Source: an uncultured Flavobacteriaceae bacterium (GTDB taxonomy: Bacteria > Bacteroidota > Bacteroidia > Flavobacteriales > Flavobacteriaceae). Taken from it: 15,086 bases of DNA. Positions within the stretch are counted from its first letter, which is position 1. Each line of letters begins with the position of its first letter. The position numbers and the translations under genes were made by a program. This document shows positions 1 to 6,098 of the stretch, in pieces. The stretch is taken from positions 1 through 15,086 of the forward strand of contig CALZKX010000258.1 of assembly GCA_945788155.1 (NCBI GenBank). The letters are read 5' to 3'. Under the pieces are notes generated by a model. That model was not told the DNA's origin. It did no database searches and saw only the letters and a program-made list of their open reading frames with translations.

Positions 1-1120
1 CTGCTCTATCTAACATGTCATCTTTAGTATAACCTCCTATTTCCTCTAAAATATAAGCCGATTTATAAGTACGCATTGCTTTTTTTGGTTCCCCTGTTTC
101 TTCATAAAAACGTCCTAGATAATAATTTCCTAATAATGTGTCTGGATATTCCTTTCTAGCTAATTTCCCAAGGGCTTCGTATTCAAAATATGATTTGTTT
201 TTTTCGATAGCCGCAGCAATGGCTTTGAAATCATTAACAAGCACTTGTTTTTCTATATTAAATAGCTCGTTAATCATCTCATATTTTTCGTTTAGGTAGT
301 CTACTGGAGAGGTTTCGAGAGTTAAAATACGTTCGGTATATTCTTTTCTACTAATAGGTTGAAACACAAAAAAGATACTTTCCAGTGCACTTGGAATAGC
401 ATAAGCTGGCATCGAATAATGTGTTGGTCCGTCAAACTCATTAAAGCCAAAAAATATGTTCTTGTTTTCTAAAGTAGACAATCTTGTGTTTAAAACATTT
501 GCGTCTTCTCTTAATGGTTTTATATCGTTAGTTGCAGTAGCTAAATAGTAAAATACTTTTTTTTCTAATTCGCTAAGCCTCGTTGGTAAATTATCAAGCA
601 TACTCATTGCAAAATCAGGACTTAAAGCCATGTACGCATTAAACAGAGGCTCTTTTTTGAATAAGAAATAGTTTATGAAATTGGCTGTTTCACCATGTCC
701 AACCGCTATTCTAAAATTTGCTGTTCTGTATGCGTCTTCGATGTAAGGTATAAGTTCCATACCAATAAACTCAAAGAATTTTGCTCCAGATTCTACTGGA
801 AAATATGTTTGGTCGGAATAATAGTTATCATCTCCCCTTGAATTTACTTGGTTTATTCCAACTACTATTGCTTCTGGCATGTCTTCCCAATAGGAGAAGT
901 AATCGACATTTCCAGCTACAGGCTCAAATAAATAGTCGCCATCTAAAACAATAAAAAGTGGATATCGTTTTTCTGAGTTTTCATCGTAATTTCTTGGTAA
1001 TTGAATTTTAAGTTCTCTAGAAGCCCCAAGTTTTGCTGATTGAAATTCTTCATATATCGTTTGTGCATTTAAAACGCCAAGACAAAGAACTGTAATAATA
1101 ACGGTTAGTATGTTTTTCAT
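1..1120 (-). CDS. Secreted esterase-fold (alpha/beta hydrolase) protein with TPR-like tail, partial at 3' end
   Basis: The frame opens with ATG at 1120-1118 and stays open to the left edge, giving about 373 visible residues with the C-terminus missing. Residues 1-19 are a Sec signal peptide ending ...VLNA before Q20, so the protein is exported. The body resembles the putative esterase family (PF00756, as in esterase D and enterochelin esterase): the strand LFIVLDGDYLFEP at 55-67, then VVGI, then a long helix leading to the nucleophile elbow. There the expected G-x-S-x-G reads G141-H142-G143-E144-T145, with glycine at the serine position. H234 in DGPTHY could be the family histidine. From about residue 325 the sequence looks like a TPR repeat (LGNYYLGRFYEETGEPKKA). 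The gene lies 64 bases after the flippase-like gene on the same strand, so it may be the last seen member of the pan operon. The fold is fairly clear. Enzymatic activity is doubtful and the substrate is unknown. Confidence 0.85.
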   Translation of the reverse strand, partial: MKNILTVIITVLCLGVLNAQTIYEEFQSAKLGASRELKIQLPRNYDENSEKRYPLFIVLDGDYLFEPVAGNVDYFSYWEDMPEAIVVGINQVNSRGDDNYYSDQTYFPVESGAKFFEFIGMELIPYIEDAYRTANFRIAVGHGETANFINYFLFKKEPLFNAYMALSPDFAMSMLDNLPTRLSELEKKVFYYLATATNDIKPLREDANVLNTRLSTLENKNIFFGFNEFDGPTHYSMPAYAIPSALESIFFVFQPISRKEYTERILTLETSPVDYLNEKYEMINELFNIEKQVLVNDFKAIAAAIEKNKSYFEYEALGKLARKEYPDTLLGNYYLGRFYEETGEPKKAMRTYKSAYILEEIGGYTKDDMLDRA

Positions 1121-1184
1121 TTAAATTAGATTTGAGATTTGATTATGGCAAGGTAAACAATTAGGCCTAAAAAATGAAGTGTTT

Positions 1185-2162
1185 TTAAGATAGCCCGCTA
1201 GTGTTGGTTTCCCTGCTATTATTATAAATAGGCAAAAGCAATAACGACAGGCCTCCCAAAACAATTACCATTACAGTTTGTGCTGTCCACATAATCCACC
1301 CAAAAGCCATTCCAGCATCTTCGGCAATCCCAAAAATTGAAAACGCTAAAAAGATAGCTACCGGATAGGAACCTAGACCTCCATTAGTAGCGGCAATACT
1401 AAAGCTTCCTGAAATAAAACCTGTTAAAATGGCTGCAAACTGAATTCCTGAAGTTTCGTCAAGAGCAAATGTTGTCACATAAAACATAAGCACGTACATC
1501 GTCCAGATAAACAGTGTATGAAACACAAATGACCACTTTCTCTTCATTTTAAAAATACTAAGAATACCTTCAATTAATCCTGCAACAAAACCTTTGATTT
1601 TTAATGCAAGTTTGGAATTACTTCTTCTAATAAACACTACAAAAAATATTGAAAGCATAATCAATCCAGAAACTCCAATAATGATTTTATAAGGGTTGAA
1701 TCGTTCGGCTAAAAATTGGTAGATATAATCAAATTCCAGAAACAAGGTAATGGCAATTATTAGTAGTAGCATTGCCATGTCTGCAAAACGTTCGGCAACA
1801 ATGGTTCCAAAACCTTTTTCAAATGGCACGCCTTCATAGTTTGTTATTATAGAAGCTCGCGAAATTTCACCAGCTCTTGGAATGGTATAGTTAATTAAGT
1901 AAGCTGCCATTACAGCCATAAAACTATTTGGAAATTGAAGCTTGTAACCCATTGGTTCAATCATAAATTTCCAACGATAGGCGCGAGACAAGTGGCTTAA
2001 AATGCCTAACAATATCCCTAAACCAATCCATGTGTAATTAGCTTCCTGAAAGTACTTTAAAAGCTCAGATATTGGCATTTTAGACAAAGAATACCAGACC
2101 AACACGACTCCCAAAATTAAAGGGAGTACTATTTTTAGTACATTCTTTGTTTTTTTATTCAA
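1185..2162 (-). CDS. Flippase-like / lysylphosphatidylglycerol synthase transmembrane (YbhN, UPF0104) family protein
   Basis: A 325-residue inner-membrane protein with about eight hydrophobic helices, including residues 10-25, 45-57, 80-93, 127-143, 159-178, 213-232, 241-257 and 286-312. It matches the family called LPG_synthase_TM (PF03706) or flippase-like domain (TIGR00374). The family signature P95-R-A-G-E99, the E124-R-F-A-D128 segment and the NGGLGSYP motif at 260-267 are all visible. In MprF this domain moves aminoacylated lipids across the membrane. Stand-alone homologues have no agreed substrate, and no soluble transferase domain is present here, so lipid or polyprenyl transport is inference. 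The start is TTG at 2162-2160, four bases after the panD stop. No ATG or GTG lies between it and the upstream in-frame stop, and the next Met (residue 29) would remove the first helix. Translational coupling to panD is likely. Confidence 0.88.
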   Translation of the reverse strand: MNKKTKNVLKIVLPLILGVVLVWYSLSKMPISELLKYFQEANYTWIGLGILLGILSHLSRAYRWKFMIEPMGYKLQFPNSFMAVMAAYLINYTIPRAGEISRASIITNYEGVPFEKGFGTIVAERFADMAMLLLIIAITLFLEFDYIYQFLAERFNPYKIIIGVSGLIMLSIFFVVFIRRSNSKLALKIKGFVAGLIEGILSIFKMKRKWSFVFHTLFIWTMYVLMFYVTTFALDETSGIQFAAILTGFISGSFSIAATNGGLGSYPVAIFLAFSIFGIAEDAGMAFGWIMWTAQTVMVIVLGGLSLLLLPIYNNSRETNTSGLS

Positions 2163-2166
2163 CGAT

Positions 2167-2517
2167 CTATTTTAATAAATTGGAGTTTTCGTCTGGAAAC
2201 ACTAACGATGGTTTAAAGGTCTTAGCTTCTTCTATATCCATAAATGCGTAGGTTATTAAAATAAGGGTGTCCCCAACCGAAACTTTTCTTGCAGCGGCAC
2301 CGTTTAATGTGATTTCACCACTGTTTCTTGGGCCTGGAATAACATAAGTGTCAAGGCGTTCGCCATTGTCGTTATTAACAATTTGAACTTTTTCTCCTTG
2401 TATAATATTGGCGGCATCCATTAAGTCTTCGTCTATGGTAATGCTCCCTATATAGTTTAGGTCTGCGCCTGTACATTTAACTCTATGGATCTTAGATTTT
2501 ACAACTTGTATTTGCAT
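2167..2517 (-). CDS. panD: Aspartate 1-decarboxylase (pyruvoyl-dependent)
   Basis: PanD decarboxylates L-aspartate to beta-alanine, the amine half of pantothenate. The 116-residue length is close to the usual 115-130. The proenzyme cleavage site is visible as G24-S25 in YIGSITID. Self-cleavage there would turn S25 into the pyruvoyl cofactor at the start of the large chain. Other expected active-site residues are in place: K9, H11, R12, R54, T57 and Y58 (ERLDTY), and the NGAAA motif at 72-76. The start is ATG at 2517-2515. It lies 13 bases after the panC stop, and the flippase-like gene follows 4 bases after its own stop, so the three are almost certainly co-transcribed from the promoter upstream of panC. 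PanC uses the product directly. Confidence 0.97.
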   Translation of the reverse strand: MQIQVVKSKIHRVKCTGADLNYIGSITIDEDLMDAANIIQGEKVQIVNNDNGERLDTYVIPGPRNSGEITLNGAAARKVSVGDTLILITYAFMDIEEAKTFKPSLVFPDENSNLLK

Positions 2518-2530
2518 TGGGCAAAGGTAA

Positions 2531-3382
2531 TTAATTTAGTGCTATATTGTCTATAAGTCTTATCTCTCCAGCATGAACTGCAATAAACGCACGATATTTC
2601 TTTAAATGTGATTTTCTTTTTACTGGCTTTAAGGTGTCTGTGTCGGCAATTATAAAATATTCTAACACTAATAGTTCGTTATTTTCAAATTGTTTTTTAA
2701 CCCATGCCGTTATTTTTGTAGCACTTTTTGTGCCAAATTTTTTCTTTGCAGCTTGTAACGTTTTATATATAAAAGGTGATGCTGCTTTATGTTCTGGTGA
2801 TAATCTTTCGTTTCGAGAGCTCATTGCTAAGCCAGAAGGTTCGCGATGTATTTTACAGCCAATAATTTTTACTGGTAAGTTGTTTTTTTCGACAAGTTTT
2901 CTAATAATTTGTAATTGCTGAAAATCTTTTTCTCCAAAATAAGCCTTGTCTGGTGTAATAATTTCAAATAATCTTTTTACAATAGTACCAACACCATCAA
3001 AATGTCCATCTCTAAATTCACCTTCCATTTCATTTTCCAAGCCATCAAAGTTAAACCTAATTGACCTCACATTTTTTATATAAATATCTTCAACTGAAGG
3101 AGCGTAGACAAAAATTCTAGTTTTAGATACTGTCTTTAATAATTCTATATCTCTATTTAAAGTTCTTGGGTAATTTTTAAGATCTTTTTTATTCTCAAAT
3201 TGTGTTGGGTTAACAAAAATACTAACAAACACAACCTCATTTTCTTGTAAAGCTTTATTAATCAAAGACAAATGCCCTTCATGTAAAGCGCCCATGGTTG
3301 GGACAAACCCAATAGAAGTGTTTGTTTTTCTTAAGTCTAAGATTAGATTGGCAATATGTTCTTTTGTGTTTGCTACTTGCAC
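2531..3382 (-). CDS. panC: Pantothenate synthetase (pantoate--beta-alanine ligase)
   Basis: PanC condenses pantoate with beta-alanine using ATP through a pantoyl-adenylate, the last step of pantothenate synthesis in the cytoplasm. At 283 residues it is full length. The HIGH-class nucleotide-binding motif is PTMGALHEGH at 28-37 (H34, H37). The pantoate site includes FVNPTQF at 56-62 with Q61. Further family motifs are RDGHFDGVGTIV (124-135), YFGEKDFQQL (148-157) and the KMSKS-like SSRN (188-191). The start is GTG at 3382-3380. An in-frame stop lies a few codons upstream with no other start between, and the next Met is M30 inside the catalytic motif, so GTG must be used. It is the first gene of the leftward operon, with panD 13 bases downstream. 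A TAnnTTTG box on the minus strand at 3413-3406 suggests a leader of under 20 bases. Confidence 0.97.
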   Translation of the reverse strand: MQVANTKEHIANLILDLRKTNTSIGFVPTMGALHEGHLSLINKALQENEVVFVSIFVNPTQFENKKDLKNYPRTLNRDIELLKTVSKTRIFVYAPSVEDIYIKNVRSIRFNFDGLENEMEGEFRDGHFDGVGTIVKRLFEIITPDKAYFGEKDFQQLQIIRKLVEKNNLPVKIIGCKIHREPSGLAMSSRNERLSPEHKAASPFIYKTLQAAKKKFGTKSATKITAWVKKQFENNELLVLEYFIIADTDTLKPVKRKSHLKKYRAFIAVHAGEIRLIDNIALN

Positions 3383-3393
3383 TTTATAAAAAA

Positions 3394-3429
3394 ATTAACA
3401 GCGTGCAAACTTAATATATTACTGTTAAT
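3394..3429. repeat. Inverted repeat flanking the panC promoter box
   Basis: ATTAACAG at 3394-3401 and CTGTTAAT at 3422-3429 are exact reverse complements separated by 20 bases. They bracket the minus-strand -7 box. The right arm also lies about 15 bases upstream of the plus-strand -7 box, so one protein bound here could affect both divergent promoters. The symmetry is seen directly; a regulatory role is inference, and an 8-bp repeat in AT-rich DNA may be chance. Confidence 0.35.
3406..3413 (-). promoter_or_regulatory. -7 promoter element for the panC operon
   Basis: The minus strand reads TAAGTTTG here, an exact match to the Bacteroidota -7 consensus TAnnTTTG, followed by C as is common in flavobacteria. 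It sits 23 bases before the panC GTG. No perfect TTG appears at the -33 position; the nearest is a TTA 21 bases upstream. The box lies inside an 8-bp inverted repeat (3394-3401 and 3422-3429). Confidence 0.6.
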
Positions 3430-3443
3430 CTGCATAATTTTTG

Positions 3444-3451
3444 TAATTTTG
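3444..3451 (+). promoter_or_regulatory. -7 promoter element for the GT5-DUF4270-glmS operon
   Basis: TAATTTTG matches TAnnTTTG exactly and is followed by C. It lies 37 bases before the ATG at 3489. A TTA 22 bases upstream may serve as a weak -33 element; no TTG is present. It is back to back with the panC promoter. Confidence 0.6.
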
Positions 3452-3488
3452 CGTGTTTTTTATTCTAAAAATTAAAGCAGAAGTGTTT

Positions 3489-4298
3489 ATGAAAGATAAG
3501 AGAATATTATATGTGTCCTCTGAAGTAGTGCCATATTTACCTGAGACTGAGATTTCTTCAATGTCCTTTGAGGCACCACGAATGGTAAACAAACAAGGAG
3601 GCCAAATACGAATATTCATGCCTAGATATGGAAACATTAACGAAAGAAGGCATCAACTTCACGAAGTAATACGTTTATCTGGAATAAATTTAGTGATTAA
3701 TGATTTAGATATGCCATTGATTATTAAAGTAGCGTCTATCCCAAAAGAAAGAATTCAAGTCTATTTTATTGATAACGAAGAATATTTTAAGCGCAAAGCA
3801 ACTTTGACTGACGAAAACGGAAAGTTATTTGACGACAATGATGAGCGAGCTATATTTTTTGCCAAAGGCGTGATTGAAACCGTAAAAAAATTAAATTGGG
3901 CACCAGATATTATTCATGTTCATGGTTGGTTAGCATCTTTGCTACCACTTTATTTAAAAGAATATTATAAAGATGAGCCTCTTTTTTCAGGCAGCAAAAT
4001 AGTAACTTCATTATACAATCAAAGCTTTGAAGATTCGTTGAATAAAGAAATGATTAATAAAATAACATTTGACAATATAGGGGAATCGTCAATAAAAGCT
4101 TTAAAAACTCCTACTTATAATAATATTATGAAAGTGGCTGTGGATTTTTCAGATGCATTAATTGTTGGGTCTGAAAACATTCCCGAAGAGTTACAAGACT
4201 ATTTGAAAAATTGTGAAAAACCAGTCTTGGAATACCAACACCCTGATGAATTTGCTGAAGCATATACAGCATTTTATAATACCCAAGTTTTAAGTTAA
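3489..4298 (+). CDS. Single-domain glycogen/starch synthase-like protein (GT5 N-terminal domain only)
   Basis: A 269-residue protein resembling the N-terminal Rossmann domain of GT5 glycogen synthase (Glyco_transf_5, PF08323): ILYVSSEVVPY at the start, the G-G-Q-I-R-IFMPRYG strand and turn, and PDIIHVHGW at 139-147, equivalent to the DIVHAHDWH region of GlgA. Two features of a working GlgA are missing. The ADP-glucose-binding K-x-G-G-L motif near the N-terminus is replaced by PETEISSMSFEAP. The whole C-terminal GT-B half, which carries the catalytic glutamate, is absent although the frame ends cleanly. Glycogen synthesis is therefore unlikely, and a binding, regulatory or structural role is possible. 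The start was set at ATG 3489 because the family sequence begins there; the frame is open 12 codons further up but that would overlap the promoter box. It is followed after 7 bases by the DUF4270 gene. Confidence 0.85.
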   Translation: MKDKRILYVSSEVVPYLPETEISSMSFEAPRMVNKQGGQIRIFMPRYGNINERRHQLHEVIRLSGINLVINDLDMPLIIKVASIPKERIQVYFIDNEEYFKRKATLTDENGKLFDDNDERAIFFAKGVIETVKKLNWAPDIIHVHGWLASLLPLYLKEYYKDEPLFSGSKIVTSLYNQSFEDSLNKEMINKITFDNIGESSIKALKTPTYNNIMKVAVDFSDALIVGSENIPEELQDYLKNCEKPVLEYQHPDEFAEAYTAFYNTQVLS

Positions 4299-4305
4299 AA
4301 AACAC

Positions 4306-6093
4306 ATGAAAAAGAATAATAGTTTATTAAAAAACCTTGCCCTTTTGGCTATAATCGCAACTGTATTTGCAGCTTGTGAAACCGATTTTGCCAGTTTAGA
4401 TTCAGATGTTGTAAACTCTGAAAATGCAAAAAACTTTAACACAGATGTTGTAACATATCCTATTGTAACTTACAATAAAAAAATATCAGCATTTCACTCA
4501 AATAGGCTGCCTTCAAACTTGCTAGGGCATTATAACGACCCTGTATTTGGGAGTTATTCGGCCAATTTTGTGTCACAACTTTCCCCAAGTACTTTTAATC
4601 CTAGTTTTGGAGAAAATGTGGTTTTAGACTCTGCTATACTTACAATTCCTTACTACAGTAGGGCTACTGGAGCTGGTGATAATGGAGGTTCCACCTATGA
4701 ATTGGACTCCGTATATACAGACACACCCATTAAATTATCTGTTTTTCAAAACAATTATTTTTTAAGAGAATTTGACCCAAATTCCGATCTAAACCAATCC
4801 CAAAAATATTATTCAAATGGAGCGCTTTCAGAATCTGTTCAAATAAACCCAATTGATTTAGAAGGTCAATTGCTTTACGAAACAAGTAGTTTTGTTCCAA
4901 GTAACGAGCAAATCGTTTTAAGAGGCATAAACGATTTAGGTGAAGCCGATTCTACACTTATAAACCCCTCTATTAGACTTCGGTTAGATAACCCAAATGG
5001 TAATTATTGGAAACAATTGCTCTTTGATAAAGAAGGTGAACCTGAATTAAGCAATAGCAATAATTTTCTTAACTACTTTCGAGGGCTTTACTTAAAAGCT
5101 GAAGGCATAAGTGGCTCAGGTTCAATGGCGCTACTTAACTTCAATTCTACAAATGCAAACCTTACCATATATTACTCAAGCGACAAGGATAGCACTGACG
5201 AAGATGGAGATGGCATCCCTGATTATGCCGATGTTGATATTGATGGCGATACCATAAATGACAATGGCACTGATGCAGATGGAGATGGAGTTAACGATGC
5301 CAATGATGTAGACCAAACACAGGGAAATGACCTAAACAATAATGGTATTGATGATAATTTAGACTCTATTAAAGGCGAGTACACAATGACCTTCTTTAGA
5401 AACCTAATTAACTTAATAGATGACAATTTAATTGCTCCTCCTCCTTCAAACGAAGTTTTAGGTGATGAAAAACTTTACTTAAAAGGAGGCCAAGGCTCTA
5501 TGGCTATAATTAACTTGTTTGATGGATCGGTTGAAAATGAAAGCGGAGTTCAAGAAGATGCCTTTGATAATTTTAAAAGAGTCTTTAGAGAAGTCGATGG
5601 AGAAAACATCATCCAAAAAAGACTAATAAACGAAGCTTATTTAGAATTCTATGTTGACCAAAGCACAGTTCAAGGGAATGAACCTGATAGAGTATTTATT
5701 TATGACTTAAACAATAACATCCCTTTAGTAGATTATTTTATAGATCAATCCACAAGTGGAACAACAATAAATGCTAAAATAGACCACTTAGTACCTTTAA
5801 AAAGAGAAGGTGACGACCCTGAAGGTAATGGCATTAAATACAAAATAAGGGTTACCGAACACATAAAGAACATTTTTATTAATGATTCCACCAATGTAAA
5901 ATTGGGTTTAGCAGTACTCTCTGGGGTAAATTTAGTTAATATGCAAGCCCTTTTGGATGATAGTAATGTGGCAAAAGCAATCCCTGACGGAACACTTTTA
6001 TCATATAAAGGAACAGTACTTTTTGGAAATAACACAGTCAATGAGGCAAAAAAAGCTAAATTAACCATATATTATACTGAACCTGAAAACTAA
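4306..6093 (+). CDS. DUF4270 family lipoprotein with internal TSP3-like repeats
   Basis: A 595-residue exported lipoprotein. Residues 1-23 form a signal peptide ending VFAA before the lipobox cysteine C24; the following ETDF is acidic, which in Bacteroidota can favour export to the cell surface. The rest is beta-rich and matches the pattern of DUF4270 (PF14092) proteins, with repeated hydrophobic strands such as LTIPYYS, LTIYYSS and a closing LTIYYTEPEN. Residues about 293-353 form an Asp/Asn/Gly-rich segment (DEDGDGIPD, DADGDGVND, NNNGIDDNLD) like the calcium-binding thrombospondin type 3 repeats, placed between two beta segments. The function is unknown; no catalytic motif is recognised. 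It sits 7 bases after the GT5-like gene and 5 bases before glmS, so it is expressed with them. The start is ATG at 4306. Confidence 0.88.
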   Translation: MKKNNSLLKNLALLAIIATVFAACETDFASLDSDVVNSENAKNFNTDVVTYPIVTYNKKISAFHSNRLPSNLLGHYNDPVFGSYSANFVSQLSPSTFNPSFGENVVLDSAILTIPYYSRATGAGDNGGSTYELDSVYTDTPIKLSVFQNNYFLREFDPNSDLNQSQKYYSNGALSESVQINPIDLEGQLLYETSSFVPSNEQIVLRGINDLGEADSTLINPSIRLRLDNPNGNYWKQLLFDKEGEPELSNSNNFLNYFRGLYLKAEGISGSGSMALLNFNSTNANLTIYYSSDKDSTDEDGDGIPDYADVDIDGDTINDNGTDADGDGVNDANDVDQTQGNDLNNNGIDDNLDSIKGEYTMTFFRNLINLIDDNLIAPPPSNEVLGDEKLYLKGGQGSMAIINLFDGSVENESGVQEDAFDNFKRVFREVDGENIIQKRLINEAYLEFYVDQSTVQGNEPDRVFIYDLNNNIPLVDYFIDQSTSGTTINAKIDHLVPLKREGDDPEGNGIKYKIRVTEHIKNIFINDSTNVKLGLAVLSGVNLVNMQALLDDSNVAKAIPDGTLLSYKGTVLFGNNTVNEAKKAKLTIYYTEPEN

Positions 6094-6098
6094 AAGCT

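Noticed and set aside
1161..1170. Perfect 10-bp palindrome TTAGGCCTAA between the flippase-like and esterase genes
   Set aside because: It is too short for a terminator, has no loop or T run, and such palindromes arise by chance; no regulatory meaning is claimed.
2634..2921. Open frame of 95 codons on the plus strand inside panC
   Set aside because: It lies wholly antisense to panC, a clear enzyme gene, and its product shows no recognisable domain; the cysteine- and phenylalanine-rich composition is that of a shadow frame.
3425..3637. Open frame of 70 codons on the minus strand across the start of the GT5-like gene
   Set aside because: It overlaps a conserved coding region and both promoter boxes, and the product has no family resemblance.
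5194..5365. DNA tandem repeat in the GAT/GGA-rich segment of the DUF4270 gene
   Set aside because: The repetition is at protein level (acidic calcium-binding-like motifs); the bases are too diverged and irregular to call a DNA repeat.
5223..6068. Two minus-strand open frames (67 and 107 codons) opposite the DUF4270 gene
   Set aside because: They mirror the forward codons, have serine- and proline-rich products, and lack any domain or promoter.
6094..6098. Search for a glmS ribozyme/riboswitch upstream of glmS
   Set aside because: Only five bases separate glmS from the preceding gene, leaving no room; that element is known mainly from Firmicutes.
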